Of a stretch of 64,000 bases of DNA, positions 7,948-16,463 are shown in pieces. The stretch is taken from assembly GCF_014204795.1 (NCBI RefSeq), contig NZ_JACHMB010000001.1:7080501-7144500 (forward strand), read 5' to 3'. The translations under genes were made by a program, and so were the position numbers. The number at the start of each line of letters is the position of its first letter. Positions within the stretch are counted from its first letter, which is position 1. Source of the stretch: Nonomuraea jabiensis. Its GTDB lineage: Bacteria; Actinomycetota; Actinomycetes; Streptosporangiales; Streptosporangiaceae. The notes beneath the pieces are model-generated. The model was given only the letters and a program-made list of their open reading frames with translations. It was not told where the DNA came from and made no database searches.

Positions 7948-9429
7948 TCAGCGACGGTAGGTGGACAGGGCGACGGTGCTGGTGTTGTCGCGCTGGTCGG
8001 TGTCGAGGCGGCTGGAGTCCACGTGCGCGGTGACGCGCGGGTGGAGGGCGGCCCGGCGGGTCACGCGGAGGCGGGCGGTGAGCCGGACCGGGCTCCCGGG
8101 GTGGACGGCGGCGATCGTGCAGGTGGCCTGCCGGCCCGAGCGCTTGCACGAGGCGCCGTTCACCGAGGACAGGCTCGTACCGGCCGGCAGGGTGAACGTG
8201 ACGGGCACCTGGGCGGCGCCCATCAGCCCGCGCATGGTCACGGTGGCCCTGACGGTCGCGCTGCCGCGGCCGCGCCTGACCGGGCGGTGCGGGCCGGAGG
8301 CGCTGATGGACAGCGCGTCGTACACCCCCTGCGGGTCGGCCTGCTTGATGATCGCGCCGTAGCTCTCGGCGTTGAGGGCGTTGGCGACGGAGTAACCGTC
8401 CGCCCCGCCGTCCTCCGTGCCGGCCGACAGCACGCCGATCAGGTCGTCGGTGCCTCTGAGCAGCCACGGGCCGCCGCTGTGGCCCTTGAACAGGTGGCAG
8501 TTGTGCGTTTCCATGCGCCCGCCGGCCGAGGTGGCGGTGATGCGGGAGACGAAGAGGGTGCCGGTGTCGGCGATGCCGCCGGCCGGTTCCGTCTTGGCCA
8601 GGCACCAGAGCTGGTCCTCGCCGTCGTACGGCTGCCTGCCGGCCACGCCGGGGTAGCCCGTCGTGGCGACGGTGTACGCGCCGCCCTGGTTGCGGATGGG
8701 GGTGAAGGCGCCGACGGCGTCCTGGAGCGTGCGGTTCTTCCTGCCGACCTCGATGAGGGCGATGTCGTAGAGGGAGTTCCAGTCGCCGCCGCTCATGCCG
8801 GTGTAGGAGTCGGGCTTCCACGCCCGCCGGGCGCCCCACCGCCCGTACGGCTCGCGCCCCCGCACGTCGGCGGCCTGCCCATCGTACGCGGGCACGAACG
8901 CGAAGTTCGTGTGCCACTGGCCGGCCGACGCGCCCAGCGGCACGCTGTACACGCAGTGGGCGGCGGTGACGATGAGCAGCCCGACCGCCGAACGCACGAC
9001 GGAGGCGCTGCAGGAGTCCTCCAGCCCGTTGGAGTTGACGTAGAAGAGCCGGCCGGTGACGCGGCTCTGGGCCGTGGCGGTGTACGGGCGGGGCATGGGG
9101 GCGTAGCCGTTGGCGTCGCCGCCCGGGGTGATCCGTTTGCCCTCCGGCACGCTGCGCAGCTGGGCCGGCGCCTCCAGGCTCTTCGGCAGCTCCGTGGCGC
9201 CCTGGGCCCGTGCTTTGAGGCTCCTGGGCAGCTCGGTGGCGGTGGCCCGGGCCTGCTTGCTGGCGGTCCAGTAACGCACGGCGCGGGCGGGGCGCATCAG
9301 CGGGGACGACGCGGCGCCCGAGGCGCGGTCCTGGGCGGGCGTCAAGGGGGGCTGCTGCCCGGCGGTCGCGGGCACCGCGAGGGCGACGCCGGCCAGCGTG
9401 GTGAGCGTGGTGACCAGGACCTTCGGCAC
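7948..9429 (-). CDS. Secreted V8-like trypsin-fold serine protease with C-terminal beta domain
   Basis: The 493-residue protein has a Sec signal peptide (residues 1 to about 24), a low-complexity propeptide with a duplicated TELP[RK]SL segment (residues 65-90), and a chymotrypsin-fold protease. The triad is visible as His158 (TAAHC), Asp222 (YDIALIEV) and Ser318 (KGHSGGPW). Paired cysteines fit an exported protein. Residues about 375-490 look like a DUF11-type or Ig-like beta domain. It probably cleaves proteins outside the cell, perhaps with Glu preference as in the V8 family, but the specificity is not shown. The ATG start is the one that begins the signal peptide. Confidence 0.85.
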   Translation of the reverse strand: MPKVLVTTLTTLAGVALAVPATAGQQPPLTPAQDRASGAASSPLMRPARAVRYWTASKQARATATELPRSLKARAQGATELPKSLEAPAQLRSVPEGKRITPGGDANGYAPMPRPYTATAQSRVTGRLFYVNSNGLEDSCSASVVRSAVGLLIVTAAHCVYSVPLGASAGQWHTNFAFVPAYDGQAADVRGREPYGRWGARRAWKPDSYTGMSGGDWNSLYDIALIEVGRKNRTLQDAVGAFTPIRNQGGAYTVATTGYPGVAGRQPYDGEDQLWCLAKTEPAGGIADTGTLFVSRITATSAGGRMETHNCHLFKGHSGGPWLLRGTDDLIGVLSAGTEDGGADGYSVANALNAESYGAIIKQADPQGVYDALSISASGPHRPVRRGRGSATVRATVTMRGLMGAAQVPVTFTLPAGTSLSSVNGASCKRSGRQATCTIAAVHPGSPVRLTARLRVTRRAALHPRVTAHVDSSRLDTDQRDNTSTVALSTYRR

Positions 9430-9532
9430 GGTGTCCCCTTTTGAGCGAAATCGACAACGTCTCGATCACTCTAGGTTACGAAATGCAGACGAAGCGTAGT
9501 TAGGCGCTCCGTGTCGTCATAGCTCCCCGGGG

Positions 9533-10543
9533 TCAGCCGGCCGCGGCATCGCCGGTGCGGCCGGGGGGCAGGAACTCGGCGGTGCTGGTCTCGGACGGCT
9601 CGCGATCGGGCCGCAGCCCGCGCCACGACGGGTGGCGCAGGCGGTGGTCGCCGGTGACCTCGGCGTACTGCACCTCTCCGACCAGGCTCGGCTCCACCCA
9701 GCGCGCGTCCCTGGCGTGCTCGCGCGGCACCGGCTCGTCGAACGGCGGGCCGGGACGTTCCAGGGGTGCCAGCCGCTCGCCCAGGTCGCGCAGCACGGCC
9801 TCGGAGAACCCGGTCCCGACGTGCCCCACGAACCGCAGCCGCCCCCGCTGGTCGTAGGCGCCCAGCAGCAGCGACCCGATCATGCCGGAGCGCCGCCCGC
9901 CCCCCGGCTTCCAGCCGCCGATCACGACCTCGGCGGTGCGGACGTTCTTGACCTTCGTCCAGTCGCTGCTGCGCCGGCCGGGCCGGTACGGCGAGCCCAT
10001 CCGCTTGCACACGACCCCTTCGAGTCCGAGCTGCCGGGAGGAGTCGAACGCGAGCCCGGCGTGGTCGGCGAACCACACGGGCACCTCCCAGCGGTAGCCG
10101 GGCGTGAACGTGGTCTCGAGCAGTTCCCTGCGGGCGCTGTAGGGGCGGGAGACGGTGCTGTCCTCGTCGAGGTGCAGGATGTCGAACGCCATGAACGTCA
10201 CCGGCACCGACCTGGCCAGCTCGGCCACCGCCGCCGGGTTGCGCTGGTGCATCCGGGGCTGCAGCGCCTCGAAGCTGGGCCGCCCGGTCTCGTCGAACGC
10301 CACGATCTCCCCGTCGATCACGGCCGCGTGGCCGCGGGCGGCGCCGGCCATGAGCTGGAGCTCGGGGTAGGCGGGGGTGATGTCCTTGGCGTTGCGCGAC
10401 ATCAGGCGGACGGCGCCGCCCTGGAGGTAGGCGAGGGCGCGCACGCCGTCCCATTTCATCTCCACGGCCCAGTCCGCACCCTGGACGGAGGTCAGGGTGC
10501 CGAGCTGCGCCAGCATCGGCGCGTAGGCCGGCAGCCGCACCAT
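9533..10543 (-). CDS. ATP-dependent DNA ligase (LigC/LigD-ligase type)
   Basis: The 336-residue protein has the adenylation motif EMKWDGVRAL (Lys is the AMP-accepting residue), the DGEIVAFDE motif, a later LEGVVCKR element and the DWTKVKN motif V, followed by an OB-fold domain with GHVGTGFSE. This is the ligase core of the bacterial non-homologous end-joining family and seals DNA nicks with ATP. No Ku gene, polymerase or nuclease domain is present in the window, so the stand-alone LigC-like form is more likely than full LigD. The ATG at 10543 is the natural domain start; the frame upstream of it shows no homology. Confidence 0.88.
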   Translation of the reverse strand: MVRLPAYAPMLAQLGTLTSVQGADWAVEMKWDGVRALAYLQGGAVRLMSRNAKDITPAYPELQLMAGAARGHAAVIDGEIVAFDETGRPSFEALQPRMHQRNPAAVAELARSVPVTFMAFDILHLDEDSTVSRPYSARRELLETTFTPGYRWEVPVWFADHAGLAFDSSRQLGLEGVVCKRMGSPYRPGRRSSDWTKVKNVRTAEVVIGGWKPGGGRRSGMIGSLLLGAYDQRGRLRFVGHVGTGFSEAVLRDLGERLAPLERPGPPFDEPVPREHARDARWVEPSLVGEVQYAEVTGDHRLRHPSWRGLRPDREPSETSTAEFLPPGRTGDAAAG

Positions 10544-10601
10544 GGTGCAGGCCGTACCCCGGGGCGCTGATCGACAGTGGCGGGCCGGGGTCTGCAGATG
10601 G

Positions 10602-10841
10602 TCAAGCGCGGTGGTGGTCGAGCGAGGTGTCCTCGACGAGCTCGGCCAGGTCCACGCCGTGGGCGGCGAGCTCGGCGACCGTGGTGCAGTAGCCCTGCAG
10701 GTACGTCGTGCCGTTGACCCGGTGCGAGACACGCAGCAGCGGGCGATCGTCCAAGATGATCGCCTCGACCAGGATGCCGCCGGGGGCTCGCCACTGTCCC
10801 ACCCGGTAACTGTAAGGGCGCGGACATAATGGACACGTCAT
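10602..10841 (-). CDS. Small conserved actinobacterial protein, unknown function
   Basis: The 79-residue frame begins at the ATG at 10841 and ends 58 bp before the ligase start. It has two CxxC-like cysteines at the very N-terminus (TCPLCP), a central beta-rich region (EAIILDDRPLLRVSHRV) and a C-terminal acidic helix (VAELAAHGVDLAELVED). Short proteins with the 'LDGRPVLRV ... DLADLVE' pattern are common in actinomycetes and have no known role. No ribosome binding site is obvious. A function should not be assigned. Confidence 0.6.
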   Translation of the reverse strand: MTCPLCPRPYSYRVGQWRAPGGILVEAIILDDRPLLRVSHRVNGTTYLQGYCTTVAELAAHGVDLAELVEDTSLDHHRA

Positions 10842-11195
10842 GGGAAGGTACGCCTCTGGCCTTGCCGGGCGCGGTGAGGGCTTTTCCAGGACATGGGTGC
10901 TCGACCGTGGGGTAAAGAGATATTGACGCCTTTTTAGGCGTTCGGCGTTACCGGGGGGCTCTGGGCGGGCAGTGATGACGGCTCCCGGCTTCCCGGCCGT
11001 GGCCGTTCCCCGCGACGGCCACGGCGGTGCCCCGGCGGGGCCCGGTCCGGGGCTGGGGCGGCCGCGGGCTGCGACGTCGGCGAGCGCCACCCGCGGCCGC
11101 CCTCCATAACGCCGGACCCGCCGGTGAGGGGCGGCGCGCCGTCCCGGATGGTGGACAGAACCTGATTCAGGGATCGGACTCCGTAGACTGTGATG
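10842..11195. other. Intergenic region before hisD with two long hairpins
   Basis: No gene is visible in these 354 bp. Two perfect hairpins occur: 11-bp arms at 10996-11006 and 11015-11025 (8-nt loop), and 13-bp arms at 11056-11068 and 11090-11102 (21-nt loop). A smaller A/T-looped hairpin lies near 10925-10942. No leader peptide with a run of His codons was found. The hairpins may be terminators or leader structures for the his operon. Confidence 0.6.
11184..11189 (+). promoter_or_regulatory. -10 box for the his operon (TAGACT)
   Basis: TAGACT ends 6 nt before the GTG at 11196, the same spacing as at murA and hisI. This spacing is why the GTG at 11196 is preferred over the GTG and ATG at 11190 and 11193. 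Confidence 0.5.
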
Positions 11196-12512
11196 GTGAT
11201 TTCCCGTATCGACATGCGCGGTTCTCTTCCGGAGAACCTGCGCGACGTGCTGCCCCGCGCCGAGCTCGACGTCGAGGCCGCCCTGGAGAAGGTGCGGCCC
11301 ATCTGCGAGGACGTGCGCCATCGCGGGGCGGCAGCCGTACGGGAGCTGACCGCCAGGTTCGACGGTGTCGAGATCGCCTCCACCCGCGTCCCCGCCGAGG
11401 CCATCGACACGGCCCTGCGTGAGCTCGACCCCAAGGTCAGGGCGGCGCTGGAGGAGTCGATCAGGCGGGCCAGGCTGGTCCACCGCGACCAGCGGCGCAC
11501 CGACGTCACCACCCAGGTCGTGCCCGGCGGCACCGTGACCGAGCGGTGGGTGCCGGTCGACCGGGTGGGCCTCTACGTGCCCGGCGGCCGCGCGGTCTAC
11601 CCGTCCAGCGTGGTCATGAACGTCGTCCCGGCGCAGGAGGCCGGCGTCGGCTCGCTGGCCGTGACCAGCCCGGCGCAGAAGGAGCACGGCGGGCTGCCGC
11701 ACCCCACGATCCTGGCCGCGTGCGCGCTGCTCGGCGTGGACGAGGTCTACTCGGTGGGCGGGGCGCAGGCGGTGGCCATGTTCGCCTACGGCACGCAGGA
11801 GTGCCGGCCCGTCACGATGGTGACCGGTCCCGGCAACGTCTGGGTGACGGCGGCCAAGCGGCTGCTCAAGGGGCGCATCGGCATCGACTCCGAGGCGGGC
11901 CCGACCGAGATCGCCATCCTGGCCGACGAGACGGCCGACCCGGTCCACGTGGCCGCCGACCTGATCAGCCAGGCCGAGCACGACGTGATCGCCGCCGCCG
12001 TGCTGGTCACCACCAGCGCCGAGCTGGCCGACGCGGTCGAGAAGGAGCTGCCGGGCCAGGTGTCGGCGACCAGGCACTCCGAGCGCATCGCCGAGGCGCT
12101 GGGCGGCAGGCAGTCGGGCATCGTGCTGGTCGGCTCCATCGACGACGGCATCAAGGTCGTGGACGCGTACGCCGCCGAGCACCTGGAGATCCACACCGCG
12201 AACGCCGCGGAGATCGCCGGAAGGATCCGCAACGCCGGGGCCATCTTCGTGGGCCCGTACGCCCCCGTGTCGCTCGGCGACTACCTCGCCGGCTCCAACC
12301 ACGTGCTGCCCACGGGCGGCTGCGCCTGCCACTCCAGCGGCCTGTCGGTGCAGTCGTTCCTGCGCGGCATCCACGTCGTCGACTACACCCGCGACGCCCT
12401 CGCGGGCGCGGCGGCCCACGTGTCGGTCCTGGCGGACGCCGAGGACCTCCCGGCCCACGGCGCCGCGATCCGCGCCCGATTCGACTGGCAGATTCCCACG
12501 GAGACCGCGTGA
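11196..12512 (+). CDS. hisD: Histidinol dehydrogenase
   Basis: The 438-residue protein catalyses the last two steps of histidine synthesis, oxidising L-histidinol to histidine with two NAD+ and a bound Zn2+. Family marks are the long Rossmann-like core with VTGPGNVWVTAAKR, the metal-binding segment around DLISQAEHD, and the GSNHVLPTGG motif near the end. It heads the operon; its stop overlaps the hisC start (GTGA). The start could also be 11190 or 11193, which would add one or two residues only. Confidence 0.96.
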   Translation: MISRIDMRGSLPENLRDVLPRAELDVEAALEKVRPICEDVRHRGAAAVRELTARFDGVEIASTRVPAEAIDTALRELDPKVRAALEESIRRARLVHRDQRRTDVTTQVVPGGTVTERWVPVDRVGLYVPGGRAVYPSSVVMNVVPAQEAGVGSLAVTSPAQKEHGGLPHPTILAACALLGVDEVYSVGGAQAVAMFAYGTQECRPVTMVTGPGNVWVTAAKRLLKGRIGIDSEAGPTEIAILADETADPVHVAADLISQAEHDVIAAAVLVTTSAELADAVEKELPGQVSATRHSERIAEALGGRQSGIVLVGSIDDGIKVVDAYAAEHLEIHTANAAEIAGRIRNAGAIFVGPYAPVSLGDYLAGSNHVLPTGGCACHSSGLSVQSFLRGIHVVDYTRDALAGAAAHVSVLADAEDLPAHGAAIRARFDWQIPTETA

Positions 12513-13579
12513 ACCTCGACGACCTGCCCATCCGGGACGATCTGCGGGGTAAGTCGCCGTACGGCGCGCCCCAGATCGACGTCCCCGTCAGGCTCAACAC
12601 CAACGAAAACCCCTACCCGCCCTCGCCCGAGCTGGTCGCCGACCTGGCCGAGGCGGTCCGGGAGAGCGCGGGCGAGCTCAACCGCTACCCCGACAGGGAC
12701 GCCACGGCCCTGCGCGCCGAGCTGGCCGGCTACCTCGGCCACGGCCTGACCACCGAGCAGGTGTGGGCCGCCAACGGCTCCAACGAGGTGCTCCAGCAGA
12801 TCCTGCAGGCCTTCGGCGGCCACGGGCGCACGGCCATCGGGTTCGAGCCGTCGTACTCGATGCACCCGATCATCACCAGCGGCACCAGCACCGAGTGGAT
12901 CTCGGCCAGCCGCGAGGACGACTTCTCGATCGACCCCGGCAAGGCGACGGCGGCCATCGAGGAGCACCAGCCCGACATCGTGTTCCTGGCCTCGCCCAAC
13001 AACCCGACCGGCACCGCCCAGCCCCTTGAGACCATCGAGGCCGTGCTGGCCGCCGCCCGGGGCATGGTCGTGGTCGACGAGGCCTACGCCGAGTTCGCCC
13101 GCGAGGGCACGCCGTCGGCGCTGACCCTGCTGCCCGAGCACCCCAGGCTGATCGTCACCAGGACGATGTCCAAGGCGTTCGCCATGGCGGGCACCCGGCT
13201 CGGCTACCTCGCCGCCCACCCGGCCGTGGTGGAGGCGCTGCTGCTGGTGCGCCTGCCGTACCACCTGTCCACGCTCACCCAGGCGGCGGCGCGCGTGGCG
13301 CTGCGGCACCGCGCCGAGCTGCTGGGCACGGTCGACGCGCTGCGGCGCGAACGCGACGACACGGTCGCGTGGCTGCGTTCCCAGGGCCTGACGGTGGCCG
13401 ACTCCGACGCCAACTTCGTGCTGTTCGGGCGGTTCCCCGACCGGCGCAAGGTGTGGGAGGGGCTGCTGGAGCGCGGGGTGCTCATCCGCGAGGTGGGCCC
13501 GCCACAATGGCTGCGGGTGTCGATCGGCACCGGTGAGGAGATGGCGGCCTTCCGCGCCGCCCTGGAAGGAGTCTTGTGA
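12509..13579 (+). CDS. hisC: Histidinol-phosphate aminotransferase
   Basis: The 356-residue class II aminotransferase uses PLP to convert imidazole-acetol phosphate and glutamate to histidinol phosphate. The PLP-binding lysine is Lys222 in RTMSKAFAMAG; LNTNENPYPPSP near residue 30 and the SPNNPTG motif near 162 are typical. The GTG start overlaps the hisD stop by 4 nt, and the stop overlaps hisB in the same way, so the three genes are translationally coupled. Confidence 0.96.
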   Translation: MNLDDLPIRDDLRGKSPYGAPQIDVPVRLNTNENPYPPSPELVADLAEAVRESAGELNRYPDRDATALRAELAGYLGHGLTTEQVWAANGSNEVLQQILQAFGGHGRTAIGFEPSYSMHPIITSGTSTEWISASREDDFSIDPGKATAAIEEHQPDIVFLASPNNPTGTAQPLETIEAVLAAARGMVVVDEAYAEFAREGTPSALTLLPEHPRLIVTRTMSKAFAMAGTRLGYLAAHPAVVEALLLVRLPYHLSTLTQAAARVALRHRAELLGTVDALRRERDDTVAWLRSQGLTVADSDANFVLFGRFPDRRKVWEGLLERGVLIREVGPPQWLRVSIGTGEEMAAFRAALEGVL

Positions 13580-14169
13580 GTCGCGTAGGCCGCGTCGAGC
13601 GCGTTACGAAGGAGACCTCGGTCCTGGTGGAGGTCGGCCTCGACGGCACCGGCCGGGTCGAGGTGTCCACCGGGGTCGGCTTCTTCGACCACATGCTGGC
13701 CCAGCTCGGCAAGCACGGGCTGTTCGACCTGACGGTCAAGACCGAGGGCGACCTGCACATCGACTCCCACCACACGATCGAGGACACCGCGCTCGCGCTG
13801 GGCGCGGCGTTCCGCGAGGCGCTGGGCGACAAGTCGGGCATCAGGAGGTTCGGCAGCGCGTCGTGCCCGCTGGACGAGTCGCTCGCCCAGGTCACCGTCG
13901 ACCTGTCGGGGCGCCCCTATCTCGTGCACTCCGAGCCCGAGGGCATGGCGCCGATGATCGGCCCCGAGTACGACACGACGATGACCCGCCACATCCTGGA
14001 GTCGCTCGTCGCGCAGGCCGCGATCTGCCTGCACGTCCACGTGCCCTACGGGCGCAACGCCCACCACATCGTGGAGGCCCAGTTCAAGGCCCTGGCCAGG
14101 GCGCTGCGCGAGGCGTCCGAGCTCGACCCGCGCGCCACGGGCGTGCCGAGCACCAAGGGCGTCCTATGA
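13576..14169 (+). CDS. hisB: Imidazoleglycerol-phosphate dehydratase
   Basis: The 197-residue protein is the stand-alone (monofunctional) HisB that dehydrates imidazole glycerol phosphate. The two metal-binding repeats are visible as GFFDHMLAQLGKH with DSHHTIEDTALALG, and later ESLVAQAAICLHVH with NAHHIVEAQFKALA. The GTG overlaps the hisC stop. A small membrane protein gene starts in its stop codon. Confidence 0.96.
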   Translation: MSRVGRVERVTKETSVLVEVGLDGTGRVEVSTGVGFFDHMLAQLGKHGLFDLTVKTEGDLHIDSHHTIEDTALALGAAFREALGDKSGIRRFGSASCPLDESLAQVTVDLSGRPYLVHSEPEGMAPMIGPEYDTTMTRHILESLVAQAAICLHVHVPYGRNAHHIVEAQFKALARALREASELDPRATGVPSTKGVL

Positions 14170-14321
14170 GCGAGAACGTCCTCGCCATCGCGATGGTGTT
14201 CATCGGGCTGTTCCTGATCGGCGGGGTGTTCTCGCTGGCCAAGCAGGGGCTGAAGATCGGCGCGGCCGTCTGCGCGCTGGGCGCGGCGATGGCGATCACG
14301 GCGGGGGTGCTGTGGTGGTAG
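14166..14321 (+). CDS. 51-residue membrane protein inside the his operon
   Basis: The ATG overlaps the hisB stop as ATGA, and the stop lies inside the first codons of hisH, so the gene is locked into the operon. The product is two hydrophobic helices (residues about 4-22 and 30-50) with a short basic turn, and no recognisable domain. Its role is unknown; the tight overlaps on both sides make it likely to be translated. Confidence 0.7.
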   Translation: MSENVLAIAMVFIGLFLIGGVFSLAKQGLKIGAAVCALGAAMAITAGVLWW

Positions 14322-14950
14322 GCAAGAAGGTCGTGGTGCTCGACTACGGGTCGGGCAATCTGCGCTCGGCCGAGCGGGCGCTGGCCAGGGTGGGCGCCGA
14401 GGTGACCGTCACGTCCGACTTCGACGCCGCCATGGACGCCGACGGTCTGGTGGTGCCGGGCGTCGGCGCGTTCGAGGCGTGCATGGCCGGGCTCAGGAGC
14501 GTGCGCGGCGAGCGGATCATCGGGCGGCGCCTGTCCGGCGGGCGTCCGGTGCTGGGCATCTGCGTGGGCATGCAGATCCTGTTCGCCCGGGGCGTCGAGC
14601 ACGGCGTGGAGACCGAGGGCTGCGCCGAGTGGCCGGGCACGGTGGAGCGGCTGGAGGCGCCCGTGCTGCCCCACATGGGGTGGAACACGGTCAAGGCGCC
14701 CGCCGACAGCGTGCTGTTCGCCGGGCTTGACGCCGCGACCCGCTTCTACTTCGTGCACTCCTACGGGGTGCGCGAGTGGGAGCTGCACGCCGGCGAGGGG
14801 TTCGCCGAGCCGCTGGTCACCTGGGCCGAGCACGGCGTCCCGTTCGTGGCCGCCGTCGAGAACGGCCCGCTCAGGGCCACCCAGTTCCACCCCGAGAAGT
14901 CCGGCGACGCCGGAGCCGTGCTGCTGAAGAACTGGCTCGGCACGCTATGA
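14312..14950 (+). CDS. hisH: Imidazole glycerol phosphate synthase, glutaminase subunit
   Basis: The 212-residue class I glutamine amidotransferase supplies ammonia to HisF. It has the nucleophile elbow GICVGMQ (Cys), VLDYGSGNL at the N-terminus, the HisH-specific GWNTV segment, and the His/Glu pair in QFHPEKSGD. The start at GTG 14312 is followed at once by a second GTG (14315), so the true start is uncertain by one codon. It overlaps the 51-residue membrane protein gene by 10 bp. Confidence 0.95.
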   Translation: MVVGKKVVVLDYGSGNLRSAERALARVGAEVTVTSDFDAAMDADGLVVPGVGAFEACMAGLRSVRGERIIGRRLSGGRPVLGICVGMQILFARGVEHGVETEGCAEWPGTVERLEAPVLPHMGWNTVKAPADSVLFAGLDAATRFYFVHSYGVREWELHAGEGFAEPLVTWAEHGVPFVAAVENGPLRATQFHPEKSGDAGAVLLKNWLGTL

Positions 14951-14982
14951 GCGCGTCGATCAGCCGCTCCGGGCTCTCATGA
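14947..14982 (+). CDS. Possible 11-codon coupling peptide between hisH and the next gene
   Basis: An ATGA overlap at the hisH stop opens a frame of 11 codons (MSASISRSGLS) whose own stop forms another ATGA overlap with the ATG at 14979. The peptide has no domain. Its value may be only to carry ribosomes across the short gap. It could be chance, since ATGA overlaps are frequent in this genome. Confidence 0.3.
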   Translation: MSASISRSGLS

Positions 14983-15308
14983 GCAAGGAACGCGCGCGCC
15001 GCAGGGCCGAGCGGGAGGCGGAGCGGGCGCGCGCGATCCGGGCCAACGAGGAGCGGCAGGCGCGCCGGGCCCGCCGCCGCGCTCTGCTGGCCCGGCTGAT
15101 CCCGCGCCCGGTGCGGTTCTACCGCCAGGGCGGCCTGATCGCCCGCCGCCACCGCGCCCAGAACATCGTGGTCGCGCTGGGCTTCCTGTTCGTCCAGGCC
15201 ATCGTGTGGCTGGTGTGGGGCTCCTTCCCGCTCAGCCTCGCCGTCCTGGTCTTCTCGATGCTGCTGGTGCCCGTCGTCGTGACCCTCGCTTTCGACCGGA
15301 GGATCTGA
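14979..15308 (+). CDS. Basic coiled membrane protein in the his operon
   Basis: The 109-residue protein has a very Arg/Glu-rich N-terminal helix (residues 1-45, likely cytoplasmic and possibly coiled), a basic linker and two hydrophobic helices (about 62-82 and 84-103). It sits between hisH and priA with no gap to priA (one stop, then ATG). Similar small membrane proteins occur at this place in other actinomycete his operons; the function is unknown. Confidence 0.8.
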   Translation: MSKERARRRAEREAERARAIRANEERQARRARRRALLARLIPRPVRFYRQGGLIARRHRAQNIVVALGFLFVQAIVWLVWGSFPLSLAVLVFSMLLVPVVVTLAFDRRI

Positions 15309-16031
15309 ATGTCGCTCGTATTGCTGCCCGCCGTGGACGTCGTCGACGGCCAGGCCGTACGCCTGGTGCAGGGCGAGGCCGGGACCGAGACCGGCTACGG
15401 CGAGCCGCTGGCCGCCGCGCTGGCCTGGCAGGAGGCGGGCGCCGAGTGGATCCATCTGGTCGACCTGGACGCCGCGTTCGGCCGGGGCGGCAACCGGGAG
15501 CTGCTCGCCGACGTCATCGGCCGGCTCGACGTGAACGTGGAGCTGTCCGGCGGCATCCGCGACGACGACTCCCTGGCCGCCGCGCTGGCCACCGGCTGCC
15601 GCCGGGTCAACATCGGCACGGCCGCCCTGGAGCAGCCGGAGTGGTGCCGGAAGGTCATCGCCGAGCACGGCGACAAGATCGCGGTCGGGCTCGACGTGCG
15701 CGGCACCACGCTGGCCGCCCGCGGCTGGACCGAGGACGCCGGCGACCTGTGGGAGGTGCTCGACCGCCTCGAGGCCGACGGCTGCCCCCGCTACGTCGTC
15801 ACCGACGTGACCAAGGACGGCATGCTGAAGGGTCCCAACCTCGACCTCTACCGCCGGATCCTGGCCCGCACCGGCCGGCCGGTCGTGGCCAGCGGTGGCG
15901 TCTCCTCCATCGATGACCTGGTCGCGCTCGCCTCCCTCGTCCCCGACGGGCTGGAGGGCGCGATCGTGGGCAAGGCCCTCTACGCTCACGCGTTCACACT
16001 GGAAGACGCGCTTGCCGCAGTACGCGTGTAG
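15309..16031 (+). CDS. priA: Bifunctional HisA/TrpF isomerase (PriA)
   Basis: The 240-residue (beta/alpha)8 barrel isomerises ProFAR in histidine synthesis and, in actinobacteria lacking trpF, also PRA in tryptophan synthesis. The catalytic Asp pair lies in LPAVDVVDGQAVRL and in YVVTDVTKDGMLKGPNL. The ARGWTEDAGDLW segment matches the Arg/Trp loop that lets PriA accept the TrpF substrate. No separate trpF is present among the trp genes 8-13 kb downstream, which supports the dual role. Confidence 0.92.
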   Translation: MSLVLLPAVDVVDGQAVRLVQGEAGTETGYGEPLAAALAWQEAGAEWIHLVDLDAAFGRGGNRELLADVIGRLDVNVELSGGIRDDDSLAAALATGCRRVNIGTAALEQPEWCRKVIAEHGDKIAVGLDVRGTTLAARGWTEDAGDLWEVLDRLEADGCPRYVVTDVTKDGMLKGPNLDLYRRILARTGRPVVASGGVSSIDDLVALASLVPDGLEGAIVGKALYAHAFTLEDALAAVRV

Positions 16032-16052
16032 CTCTTGCCGGGAGGGGGCGAG

Positions 16053-16463
16053 ATGAGCGTCAGCATCTTTGGTATGGAAAGCACCGGAAGCAGGGTGTTT
16101 TCCGGCGGCATCTGGGAGGAGCGGTACGGCTACGCCCGTGCCGTCGTGGCGGGTGACCGGGTGATCGTGTCCGGCTGCACCGCCACCGTCGACGGAGAGG
16201 TGCGCCATGTCGGCGACGCCTACAGACAGAGCCTGACCGCGATCGACATCGCGCTGGAGGCCGTCCTGATGGGCGGTCTGACCAGCGAGGACGTGGTCAT
16301 GGTCCGTTACTATGTGGTGGAGCAGCGCCACTTCGACCTCGTCGGGCAGGCCATCGGCGAGGTCTTCGGCAAGGTGCGCCCCGCCTGCACCGGAGTGAGG
16401 GTGGCCGGGCTGGTCGACCCGAGAATGCTGGTCGAGATCGAAATCGAGGCACACCGAGCATGA
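16053..16463 (+). CDS. RidA (YjgF/YER057c) family protein
   Basis: The 136-residue protein has the RidA trimer fold, with YARAVVAGDRVIVSGCTA and the late VRPACTGVRVAGLVDPRMLVEIE, which carries the Arg and Glu positions used by imine deaminases. RidA proteins hydrolyse reactive enamine/imine intermediates. It starts at an ATG with a strong GGAGGGGG site, and its stop overlaps hisF by 4 nt, so it is expressed with histidine synthesis. Whether it protects a his-pathway PLP enzyme is inference. Confidence 0.88.
   Translation: MSVSIFGMESTGSRVFSGGIWEERYGYARAVVAGDRVIVSGCTATVDGEVRHVGDAYRQSLTAIDIALEAVLMGGLTSEDVVMVRYYVVEQRHFDLVGQAIGEVFGKVRPACTGVRVAGLVDPRMLVEIEIEAHRA

Noticed and set aside
10842..12458. 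Long minus-strand extension of the 79-residue gene across hisD
   Set aside because: The extension is the shadow of hisD; only the last 79 codons resemble a conserved small protein.
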